A stretch of DNA of 8,231 bases, taken from the NCBI GenBank assembly GCA_021107835.1, contig JAIOSD010000052.1, positions 1 to 8,231 on the forward strand, written 5' to 3'. Source of the DNA: an archaeon (GTDB lineage: Archaea; Nanobdellota; Nanobdellia; SCGC-AAA011-G17; PNOQ01). The notes under the pieces were generated by a model. The model worked only from the letters and a program-made list of their open reading frames with translations. It was not told where the DNA came from and ran no database searches. How positions within the stretch are numbered: position 1 is the first letter of the stretch; each line of letters begins with the position of its first letter. Position numbers and translations under genes: made by a program. Positions 1 to 5,311 of the stretch are shown piece by piece.

Positions 1-795
1 AGTATATAATCTAGAAGTTTTGTTCACATTTCCAGAATAAACCTTTATTTTGGATTCATTTGGAAAAAATACTTTAAAACCATCATTGTAAGCTTGATCC
101 CTTAAAGCTTTTCTATCAGTTAAGAATAATACTTTTCTAACTATATTTGCTTTCATTAATCTATGAATCAAAGACATACTAACCCTTGTTTTACCAGTTC
201 CTGTTGCTTGAACGATTAGAAATCTTCTTTTACCTTTACTTATTCCTTCACAAATTCTTTTTATTGATTCTATTTGGTAAGGTCTGCCTGCAATTTTAGG
301 ATTAATATTTACTTTACTCAATTCTTTTTTATTTTCATTTATCCATCGCAATCTCTCTAAAGAATCTTGATCATGAAATCCTTTAACCATCCTAGGACTT
401 TCATAAGGATAATTCCAAAACCATATCTCATACCCATTTGTTAAAAAGATAAAGACTGGTTTACCTGTTTGTTTTTGTATATCTTCAGCATATTCTCTAG
501 CTTGGGTTTTACCTATAATCGGGTCTTTAGAAGTTCTCTTTGCTTCTATTACTGCTAAAGGATATCCTTTTTTATCAAGAAGGAGATAATCTGCATATTT
601 ACTCTCATCTTTATTTTTTAGGGTTTCAGATACATTTTTGTATTGTTTTTTCTTAAAATTTGACTGTTTTGTATCTATTTCTGCAAGAACTTTTGATTTA
701 TCTTTAACGTTCCACCCTTGTTCATCTAGTAAAACATCTATTTTCTCTATTCTCGTTTGGAACTCTGTTCTATCAAGAGGATTTGAATATATCAT
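1..795 (-). CDS. hsdR: Type I restriction endonuclease HsdR-like subunit, N-terminal part (cut by window edge)
   Basis: The 265 codons inside the window run without a stop from an ATG at 795 to the left edge, so the C-terminal part is missing from view. An in-frame TAA at 802-804 leaves this ATG as the only reasonable start. Residues 66-87 hold a PD-(D/E)XK nuclease core: D69, then E84-A-K86 in the context VIEAKR. A superfamily 2 helicase begins near residue 170, with a Q-motif-like RPYQ, Walker A ATGTGKT (lysine about residue 202) and motif Ia FLTDRKAL. This nuclease-then-translocase order is that of HsdR, which cuts DNA after ATP-driven translocation in complex with HsdM and HsdS. Neither partner lies upstream; they could lie past the left edge, or this could be an orphan HsdR-like helicase-nuclease. 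The family is clear; membership of a working type I system is not. Confidence 0.88.
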   Translation of the reverse strand, partial: MIYSNPLDRTEFQTRIEKIDVLLDEQGWNVKDKSKVLAEIDTKQSNFKKKQYKNVSETLKNKDESKYADYLLLDKKGYPLAVIEAKRTSKDPIIGKTQAREYAEDIQKQTGKPVFIFLTNGYEIWFWNYPYESPRMVKGFHDQDSLERLRWINENKKELSKVNINPKIAGRPYQIESIKRICEGISKGKRRFLIVQATGTGKTRVSMSLIHRLMKANIVRKVLFLTDRKALRDQAYNDGFKVFFPNESKIKVYSGNVNKTSRLYT

Positions 796-828
796 TTTAA
801 GTTATATGTCTAAAGAAGACAATTCTTT

Positions 829-836
829 TATAAAAA
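829..836 (-). promoter_or_regulatory. Probable TATA box for the HsdR-like gene
   Basis: On the minus strand this reads TTTTTATA, close to the archaeal TATA consensus. It is centred about 37 nt before the ATG at 795, so transcription would start around 805-808 with a leader of roughly 10-12 nt. No Shine-Dalgarno sequence is visible in that leader. The call rests on motif and spacing only. Confidence 0.4.
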
Positions 837-874
837 CTTATGTTTTTCTAGATTTTAGGATTTAAAATAAATAA

Positions 875-884
875 TTTTATATAA
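875..884 (+). promoter_or_regulatory. TATA box of the decayed zinc-ribbon gene
   Basis: TTTTATATAA is centred about 26 nt before the GTG at 906, the spacing expected for a leaderless archaeal transcript beginning at that GTG. The promoter looks intact although the reading frame behind it is broken. Confidence 0.45.
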
Positions 885-905
885 AAGTAAGTTTTACTAG
901 TGTTA

Positions 906-1343
906 GTGATAAGGTGCACTAAATGTAGTTATCTTTTAGTGTTATTACCTAAACGAAATAAGTATAAATGTAGTAAGTGTGGCAGTTTGTTTCCATAAAA
1001 GGATATAGACAACAACAGAACAAGACAATTAGCAAGAATTCACTGGTGGAGACAAAAACAAAAGGCTCTAGCATTAATAGAACTCAAAAACATGGAAGAG
1101 AAGGCTTACAATGCCAATATCTTCATTTCACCGCCCACTTCAGTACATTACCATCTACTGCTTATATAAGAAATTTTATGAAAGATGGAAAGTTATATCC
1201 TTTAGAAAATGATAGATTTACAACAATTGAGCCTAAAATAATTAAAAAATTTTCAGTAATAGTTAAGGAATATTTTAAAGAAAAAAATTCTTGAATTTGA
1301 GAAAAAAATAATCAAAAGTTTAGAGGAATTAAAAGAGATTTGA
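906..1343 (+). pseudogene. Decayed gene starting with a CxxC...CxxC zinc ribbon
   Basis: The frame starting at GTG 906 encodes a zinc ribbon, with CTKC near the start and CSKC 17 residues later, and stops at TAA 996-998. Past that stop the same frame stays protein-like (QLARIHWWRQKQKAL, then IELKNMEEKAYNA) until TAA 1167-1169. Protein-like sequence then moves to another frame (AYIRNFMKDGKLYPL, IEPKIIKKFSVIVKEYF) that ends at TGA 1292-1294. From an A7 run at 1281-1287 the first frame resumes as ILEFEKKIIKSLEELKEI and ends at TGA 1341-1343. The simplest reading is one ancestral gene broken by a stop and two frameshifts, possibly with internal loss after the zinc ribbon. I do not recognise the family. 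A 105-codon frame from GTG 977 exists, but its first half has no zinc ribbon and looks like noise. Other possibilities are a live 30-residue zinc-ribbon peptide followed by debris, or assembly errors at homopolymers. Confidence 0.5.
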
Positions 1344-1389
1344 GGAGCTAAAAAACTATAAACTTACTACTAATTGGTTTTTGATCATT

Positions 1390-1397
1390 TTTATATA
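1390..1397 (+). promoter_or_regulatory. TATA box of the 51-codon ORF
   Basis: TTTATATA is centred about 26 nt before the ATG at 1420, so transcription would begin at or next to the start codon. This spacing is the main reason to believe the small ORF downstream is expressed. Confidence 0.5.
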
Positions 1398-1419
1398 TTA
1401 ATTAACCAAAAATAAATTT

Positions 1420-1575
1420 ATGTCACAAGAGGAATACTTTAAACAATTAAAAAAGAAATGGCTAGAAAAGATGCAAAATAAAAGCGGGATAATATATAAA
1501 TATATTCAGGAAGAATTAGTAGATTCTTTTATTGAGGATTTAAAAGGAAGGGGGCGCGAGAGAAGTTCTCGCTAA
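1420..1575 (+). CDS. Small hypothetical protein, 51 aa, leaderless
   Basis: This ATG-to-TAA frame encodes a hydrophilic, mostly helical-looking protein. An N-terminal basic stretch (FKQLKKKWLEKMQNK, about residues 7-21) is followed by an acidic-amphipathic one (YIQEELVDSFIEDLK, about 28-42) and a short Arg/Ser tail. There are no cysteines, no membrane segment and no recognised domain. A good TATA box sits at leaderless distance before the ATG. The last codons form a hairpin that overlaps the stop. It faces the DUF3850 gene in convergent orientation with 22 nt between stops. It could be a free-standing small regulator or a remnant of a longer gene; length alone is weak evidence and I assign no function. 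Confidence 0.5.
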   Translation: MSQEEYFKQLKKKWLEKMQNKSGIIYKYIQEELVDSFIEDLKGRGRERSSR

Positions 1576-1586
1576 CCAAAAATTTT
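1556..1586. terminator. Hairpin plus A5T4 tract between convergent genes
   Basis: GCGAGA (1556-1561) and TCTCGC (1567-1572) pair perfectly around a 5-nt loop. An A5T4 tract follows at 1578-1586. The structure lies at the meeting point of the plus-strand 51-codon ORF and the minus-strand operon, and it is GC-rich against AT-rich surroundings. It could mark transcript ends on both strands. Archaeal termination relies mainly on U-tracts, so a terminator role is an inference. Confidence 0.35.
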
Positions 1587-1597
1587 CACTTAGTAAC

Positions 1598-1861
1598 TTA
1601 ATCAAAAGAAATTATTTGAAATCCATATTTATCAATTTCCGCTTTTGTCCAAAATTTGGTTGCCTCTTTTGTTTTGACAACACATTTTACCTTTTTTTCT
1701 AATTTTCTACCAGTATATTCCTTTTTCTCATTATCCCACTCTTTTAATAATAAGATATCGCCTTCATTACATTCAAAATCCGCTAATCTAAGTTCATATT
1801 TCTTATTTCCATCAATAATTTTTTGAAAATATTCTATCCAAATTTTTTTCTCTATAATCAT
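1598..1861 (-). CDS. DUF3850 / ASCH-like (PUA fold) small protein
   Basis: The 87-residue product matches the DUF3850 pattern from end to end: an early KIWIEYFQKIIDGNKKYELR (GxKxxELR core), LADF, EGDILLLKEWD, EYTGRKLEKKV and a C-terminal GFQIISF. This family belongs to the ASCH/PUA-like beta-barrel group, thought to bind RNA or modified nucleotides; no member's substrate can be assigned from sequence here. It is full length. The ATG lies 3 nt after the TAA of the DUF2779 gene, so it is the last gene of the minus-strand operon and is probably translated by coupling. Placement behind two nucleases and an ATPase regulator suggests an accessory or sensing role, which is inference. Confidence 0.75.
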   Translation of the reverse strand: MIIEKKIWIEYFQKIIDGNKKYELRLADFECNEGDILLLKEWDNEKKEYTGRKLEKKVKCVVKTKEATKFWTKAEIDKYGFQIISFD

Positions 1862-1864
1862 TTT

Positions 1865-3310
1865 TTAAACCAACCCACCCAACTTCTCAACAATCCAAAC
1901 CATACTTAAAGTATCCAAACAACAATACTTCAATAAATCCTCACGAACATCTTTCCCACTTTTATAAGCCATATTATAAAACTCAATAGAAGCACTAACA
2001 CCATCAGAAATCCCCAAGTGAGAATAATCTTTACCAGTTAAAGCAGGTAAAACTTTCTTAATAGAAGCACTTCCTTTTTGAATAGGATTATAATAACTAA
2101 AGTTTCTAAAAGGAACCCACAAATCAACAACCCTAGAAACAATACCCTCAACCCAAGAAGAATAAGAAGGCAAAAACAAACCCAACTCACGTAAACGAGA
2201 AATCTCAAAAGTCTGATTATAAACTACTATCGTACCAGAAGAACCTAAAACTTTCTTCAAAGAAGAAGCAAACTCCTCGCGAGGATCTCCTTTCCCAGAA
2301 TACAAAAACGAATAATGTTCAGGTTCAACCCCAAAAGAAGAAACTACATGCAAAGAATACTGAAATGGAATCTGCTGATAAGGCTTAGAACCAGAAAACT
2401 TAGGAATAGCAGTCTGAAAAGTTTCAAAATCTAAATAATAAGCTGGATAAGTAATAGTTTTCAAAAAATGCTTCAACCTCGACTTATCAACATAAACAGA
2501 ACCAGAAGCATCACAATCTTTCTGAATCCCCTGTTTATCATTTAATTTAAACTCAAAAGGAATATCTTTCAAAGAATAAATCCCATTCTCAACCAACTTA
2601 AAAGCTTTAGACTTACCCCTATACAACTGAAAAACATGATTAGAAGGTAAAAAAGACCAACAATCATCAACCAAAGGACAATCATATGGATTTGAACAAT
2701 GAACACCAATCTTATTTGAAGGTTTTATAGGATCATCAATAATACCTTTCATTTCTGAAATTCTTTCAGGAACTTTTGAATAAATCTCATCAACCTTAGA
2801 AGTAATATCTTCCTTAACTAATAATTTCTTAGCTTCTATCTCTCCTTTTCTAATATATTCATTATTAATATGCATAAGATAACATTTTTTAATCTTTAAC
2901 CCACACTTCTCATAAACATGTTTTTGAAAAGAAACATCATGAACATTAATATCTTTAACTTTAGTTCCAGATTTTACTTCAATTATGTCCCAAGAATCTC
3001 CATTTGGAACTAAAATATCTCCTCTTGAAAATAATTTATCTTCTGTTAGAAATCCAGGTTCAAATAAAGGTTTTCCCTCTTGTAATGAAGCTTTAGTTAG
3101 TTGAATATTACCTAGAAAATCATCAACTGGTAGATCTATCCCTCCTGGAAATAATTTCTTAGCCATCTCCCCAACTTCATGACCTTCATCAAATCTTTTT
3201 TGTGTTTCTACATCTACTTCTGGAAGTTTGTCTGGTTCGTGGAAAGTAGTCCATAAATGCAAAGGACACTGCAATCCTATAAGATATTTAGATTTTGATA
3301 TTAGTTTCAT
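1865..3310 (-). CDS. DUF2779 protein: Cas4-like PD-(D/E)XK nuclease fused to a DEDDy exonuclease
   Basis: The start chosen is ATG 3310, giving 481 residues; it overlaps the upstream stop as ATGA and has GGGAG 8 nt before it. A TTG at 3325 is an alternative but would lengthen the overlap without need. The N-terminal half looks like Cas4: C15, H44, D98 (RGDIL), E111-V-K113 (IIEVKSG), a QxxxY motif at Q129-Y133, and the trio C205, C211, C217, which with C15 could ligate an iron-sulfur cluster. The C-terminal DUF2779 half carries a DEDD-type fold: D294-F-E296 (YYLDFETF), YNQTFE around 364-369 where E369 sits at the usual Asp, D396, and Y462-x3-D466 (YCCLD). It probably degrades or processes nucleic acid with two active sites. 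Codon use differs between the halves, changing near residue 205. Family assignment is strong; biological role is not established by the sequence. Confidence 0.85.
   Translation of the reverse strand: MKLISKSKYLIGLQCPLHLWTTFHEPDKLPEVDVETQKRFDEGHEVGEMAKKLFPGGIDLPVDDFLGNIQLTKASLQEGKPLFEPGFLTEDKLFSRGDILVPNGDSWDIIEVKSGTKVKDINVHDVSFQKHVYEKCGLKIKKCYLMHINNEYIRKGEIEAKKLLVKEDITSKVDEIYSKVPERISEMKGIIDDPIKPSNKIGVHCSNPYDCPLVDDCWSFLPSNHVFQLYRGKSKAFKLVENGIYSLKDIPFEFKLNDKQGIQKDCDASGSVYVDKSRLKHFLKTITYPAYYLDFETFQTAIPKFSGSKPYQQIPFQYSLHVVSSFGVEPEHYSFLYSGKGDPREEFASSLKKVLGSSGTIVVYNQTFEISRLRELGLFLPSYSSWVEGIVSRVVDLWVPFRNFSYYNPIQKGSASIKKVLPALTGKDYSHLGISDGVSASIEFYNMAYKSGKDVREDLLKYCCLDTLSMVWIVEKLGGLV
3270..3310 (-). repeat. 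41-nt direct repeat, copy A (true 5' end of the DUF2779 gene)
   Basis: This segment matches 4627-4667 at 39 of 41 positions (differences at 3289/4646 and 3301/4658), with weaker similarity for 5 more bases to the left. It encodes the first 13 codons of the DUF2779 protein (MKLISKSKYLIGL) and part of the next. The exact end at the ATG and the offset of 1357 bp mark the AlbA_2 gene as the unit lying between the copies. Confidence 0.9.
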
Positions 3311-4605
3311 TCTAAAATCTCCCAACGACCACCTTTGTCTGGGCCAATTCTTTTTAATTTTCCTTCTTTTTTGAGTTTTTCAATATTCCATTCTATCCCT
3401 CGTCTTGTTAAACCAGTTATTTTTTCTAATTCTTTTTGAGTTATTTTTGAGTTTTCTTTAATTGCAGTAATTATTTTCTCCACAGTTTTCTCCACAGTTT
3501 TCTCCACAGTTTCCTGTACTCCCGGTCTGTTAAATATTACTCTAAACCAGTTGGAGCTAAACTCAAAATCCACATCTTTAACTAGAGTTTTTATTCGTTT
3601 AATTCCCGAACCTATTCTTTCAACATATCCTAGTCTGTGAACAAGATCAGATAAAATGGGATTCCTTGCGATACTGACCTTTCCAAACTCTTTTTCATCA
3701 AATAATAAGTTGCCAGGATTGGAAATTTCTATTCTATCGGAAAAAACATCAATTTGTAGCCGACCATTAGAAAAATAATCCCTATGCACCATTGCATTAA
3801 TTATGGCTTCTCTTAATGCTTCTTCTGAAATCTCTAATTTTTCGACTCGTTTTCTGCCAACTATTTCAATATTCATATTTATGTTTTTCAACACAAAATT
3901 AAGTGCATTATCAAAATTAGAAACAAAATCTGCATCAAACTCTTTCTTATCAAGTATATTCGCTCTTGAATCGCTTTGATATAACACGCAAGCTATAACA
4001 GAATTCATAAAAAATTTACTTATTCTATGGCAAAAGAATAATACCCCCGCATTATTAATTTCATCATTAGTTAATAAGTTAAGATTTTGCAATAAATGCT
4101 TTTTGGGCAAATCTGAAGATAAATTTAATTTTTTAACAAAACTGCCGAATTTATACTCATCAAAATCCTTTTTAAGATCAAAATCCAGATTTGTTTTCTT
4201 ATCAAATTGTATCTTATTTTCACGTTGAAAAAACTCTCTAATTTCATCTCTTTTGAGTTGTTGAGAACTTGCACTCTGTCTAAGATAAAAATGTCCGTTT
4301 ATAGAATGGGGTTTATCTTTTCCTTCAGGAACATAAATCACAACTAAATCTGAAACCTGTTCTACATTTACCTGAAATGAAGGATCCATATTTCTTACAA
4401 TATTCTGAATTTTTGAATGATTAGCATTACTTAGATTATAACTTTTAACAACACCATTATCGGTAACCCCTAAAATGATCTTACCCCCAGAAGCATTTGC
4501 GAAAGCACATATTGTTTTACCAATGGAATTGTTTAAGCTCTCTTTAAATTCAATAGTATATCCTTCTCCTGTTTTTACAAGTTCTAGCAATTCTTTTTTA
4601 TTCAT
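3307..4605 (-). CDS. AlbA_2 (Schlafen-like) DNA-binding, GHKL-type ATPase and winged-helix protein
   Basis: The 432-residue protein has the full layout of the AlbA_2/DUF4-type ATP-binding regulators. AlbA_2 comes first, with IEFKES (18-23) and AFANASGGKIILGVTDNG (34-51). A GHKL-like ATP-binding region follows: EEALREAIINAMVHRDY (261-277), DRIEISNPGNL (290-300) and RNPILSDL...GYVERIGSGIKRI (314-338). A linker with TVEK repeats (366-377) leads to a winged helix (about 378-432; ITQKELEKITGLTRRGIEWNIEKL). Such proteins are usually annotated as transcriptional regulators or RecG-like ATP-binding proteins; several relatives occur in defence and mobile contexts. The ATG overlaps, as ATGA, the stop of a 21-codon stranded start of a DUF2779 gene, and its own TGA overlaps the real DUF2779 ATG. 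A 41-nt direct repeat brackets the gene, suggesting insertion into the operon. Confidence 0.85.
   Translation of the reverse strand: MNKKELLELVKTGEGYTIEFKESLNNSIGKTICAFANASGGKIILGVTDNGVVKSYNLSNANHSKIQNIVRNMDPSFQVNVEQVSDLVVIYVPEGKDKPHSINGHFYLRQSASSQQLKRDEIREFFQRENKIQFDKKTNLDFDLKKDFDEYKFGSFVKKLNLSSDLPKKHLLQNLNLLTNDEINNAGVLFFCHRISKFFMNSVIACVLYQSDSRANILDKKEFDADFVSNFDNALNFVLKNINMNIEIVGRKRVEKLEISEEALREAIINAMVHRDYFSNGRLQIDVFSDRIEISNPGNLLFDEKEFGKVSIARNPILSDLVHRLGYVERIGSGIKRIKTLVKDVDFEFSSNWFRVIFNRPGVQETVEKTVEKTVEKIITAIKENSKITQKELEKITGLTRRGIEWNIEKLKKEGKLKRIGPDKGGRWEILE
3319..3323 (-). promoter_or_regulatory. Ribosome binding site deciding the DUF2779 start
   Basis: GGGAG on the minus strand lies 8 nt before ATG 3310, inside the last codons of the AlbA_2 gene. 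The TTG at 3325 overlaps this region and has no such site at suitable spacing. Together with the ATGA overlap this favours ATG 3310. Confidence 0.55.
3474..3509 (-). repeat. Three perfect 12-bp tandem repeats (TVEK linker)
   Basis: The plus-strand unit TTTTCTCCACAG occurs three times in a row with no mismatch. On the coding strand it gives ACT GTG GAG AAA, that is TVEK, three times, just before the winged helix. Being 12 bp long, gain or loss of a unit keeps the frame, so the linker length could vary between strains. Confidence 0.9.
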
Positions 4606-4667
4606 ATTTTAAATTCCTTTAGATATTGCAATCCTATAAGATATTCAGATTTTGATAGTAGTTTCAT
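4602..4667 (-). pseudogene. 21-codon DUF2779 N-terminal remnant, possible coupling leader
   Basis: From ATG 4667 the frame reads MKLLSKSEYLIGLQYLKEFKI and stops at TGA 4602-4604. GAGGT lies 5 nt before the ATG, inside the coding end of the upstream nuclease gene, so the remnant keeps a working-looking start signal. Its stop overlaps the AlbA_2 ATG as ATGA. It may therefore act as a short relay that carries ribosomes from the nuclease gene to the AlbA_2 gene. The homology to the DUF2779 start is plain; the relay role is inference. Confidence 0.65.
4627..4667 (-). repeat. 41-nt direct repeat, copy B (stranded DUF2779 5' end)
   Basis: This copy lies across the 3' end of the PD-(D/E)XK gene, whose stop codon (4645-4647) is inside it in another frame. 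Read from ATG 4667 it gives MKLLSKSEYLIGLQ, almost the start of the DUF2779 protein. Copy A keeps a matching stop in the second frame (ATC TAA against ATC TGA), so the overlap of the two genes is probably ancestral. Confidence 0.9.
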
Positions 4668-5160
4668 CCCATACCTCTTTTCCATTTTTAAATAAAATAC
4701 ATTCTGTTTTTTCTTTATATTCTTTTTTAACTGGAATAATTAATAATAAACCATAATTGTATTTTAACTCGCCCCCTTTATGAGTAAATTCTATTAGTTT
4801 TTTCTTATCAAACTCGATACTTTTTCTATATAATTCATTTTGTTTCTTTCTCTTTTTTACTTCAATTACTATTTCGTTTTCTTTCTCTCCCCTTTTGTGA
4901 GCGATTATATCTGGATAGACCACACATTCTTTTTTCAATTCTTTTTCTTTTAGTTCATTTTTTAGGACCTGGATAGTCTTTGTTCTATCCAACTTCCTAT
5001 TATATTCGCAGTCAACATTTAAATTTTGGAAACTTTTTTGTAAGTATTCTGCTAGTTTATGAGTTATTGCCCTCTCATTAATATCATTTTCAAGAAGAAA
5101 TTCGTCCCTTTCTTTTAATTCTTCAAATGCTTTTCTCACTTTTTCGAGAATTTGATTCAT
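4645..5160 (-). CDS. PD-(D/E)XK nuclease-like protein, 171 aa
   Basis: The protein carries a compact restriction-endonuclease-like core: helix INERAITHKLAEYL (27-40, with E29), CEYNR (51-55), then D84 in VVYPDIIAHKR and E100-V-K102 in NEIVIEVKK, followed by a basic helix and the strand YGLLLIIPV. The D-x15-E-x-K spacing fits a metal-dependent PD-(D/E)XK site. It has no recognised name; similar short archaeal and bacterial proteins are annotated as hypothetical. It is the first gene of the minus-strand operon. The ATG is 25 nt from a TATA box centre, so the mRNA is likely leaderless. Its last codons overlap a duplicated 5' end of the DUF2779 gene. Nuclease activity is inferred from the motif; target and role are unknown. 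Confidence 0.7.
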   Translation of the reverse strand: MNQILEKVRKAFEELKERDEFLLENDINERAITHKLAEYLQKSFQNLNVDCEYNRKLDRTKTIQVLKNELKEKELKKECVVYPDIIAHKRGEKENEIVIEVKKRKKQNELYRKSIEFDKKKLIEFTHKGGELKYNYGLLLIIPVKKEYKEKTECILFKNGKEVWDETTIKI

Positions 5161-5180
5161 ATTTTTTATACTTTTATTCG

Positions 5181-5188
5181 ATTTATAA
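5181..5188 (-). promoter_or_regulatory. TATA box of the nuclease/AlbA_2/DUF2779/DUF3850 operon
   Basis: The minus strand reads TTATAAAT, centred about 25 nt before ATG 5160, giving a leaderless start. It is the only clear TATA box before this run of overlapping genes, so one transcript probably covers 5160 down to 1598. The GC-rich 22-nt element at 5194-5215 lies directly upstream, where a BRE or regulator site would be. Confidence 0.6.
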
Positions 5189-5193
5189 GTTAT

Positions 5194-5215
5194 TTGGTGG
5201 TCCGTGGCAAGCTAA
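5194..5215 (+). repeat. GC-rich 22-nt direct repeat, copy 1
   Basis: The core GGTGGYCCGTGGCAAGCTAA, preceded by TT, also occurs at 6977-6998; the two 22-nt copies differ only at 5201 (T) versus 6984 (C). This copy lies in the divergent promoter region, 5 nt upstream of the operon TATA box and about 35 nt upstream of the lipoprotein TATA box. Its GC content stands far above the surrounding intergenic DNA. Confidence 0.85.
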
Positions 5216-5226
5216 TCCTTTAGAAA

Positions 5227-5246
5227 ATCCTTTGAACGTAAAGGAT
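5227..5246 (+). other. 7-bp perfect hairpin before the lipoprotein promoter
   Basis: ATCCTTT (5227-5233) and AAAGGAT (5240-5246) pair perfectly around a 6-nt loop, followed by a T-rich run that is also the TATA region of the lipoprotein gene. AATCCTTT appears twice (5214-5221 and 5226-5233), so the right arm could pair with either copy. It lies before the predicted transcription start, so an operator-like inverted repeat is more likely than an RNA leader structure. Confidence 0.45.
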
Positions 5247-5249
5247 AAG

Positions 5250-5260
5250 TTTTTATATTT
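5250..5260 (+). promoter_or_regulatory. TATA box of the lipoprotein gene
   Basis: TTTTTATATTT is centred about 26 nt before position 5281, giving a leader of about 30 nt that would contain the strong Shine-Dalgarno sequence. A second AT-rich candidate at 5267-5278 would give a leader too short to include all of that site comfortably. Confidence 0.4.
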
Positions 5261-5297
5261 TGATTAATTATATTTTATTAGAGGTGAATTACTATTC

Positions 5298-5303
5298 GGA
5301 GGG
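5298..5303 (+). promoter_or_regulatory. Strong ribosome binding site of the lipoprotein gene
   Basis: GGAGGG ends 8 nt before ATG 5312, good spacing for ribosome recruitment. Several other genes here look leaderless, so this gene uses a different initiation mode. An ATG at 5304 lies between the site and the start and opens a three-codon frame (MKL, stop) that overlaps the true ATG. Confidence 0.7.
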
Positions 5304-5311
5304 ATGAAATT

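Noticed and set aside
638..865. Plus-strand frame of 75 codons
   Set aside because: It lies antisense to the clear HsdR-like N-terminus, is rich in Phe/Ser as expected of a shadow of Lys/Glu codons, and has no promoter or domain.
977..1294. 105-codon frame from GTG 977 as an intact gene
   Set aside because: Its first half runs out of frame with a zinc ribbon and a more protein-like reading; only its C-terminal part looks real, so it is treated as part of a broken gene.
3308..3325. TTG 3325 as the DUF2779 start
   Set aside because: ATG 3310 has an ATGA overlap, a GGGAG at good spacing, and the repeat copy at 4627-4667 ends at the equivalent ATG.
3307..4667. AlbA_2 interval as an insertion sequence
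   Set aside because: There is no transposase and no terminal inverted repeat; the flanking 41-nt direct repeat is host gene sequence and far longer than usual target duplications.
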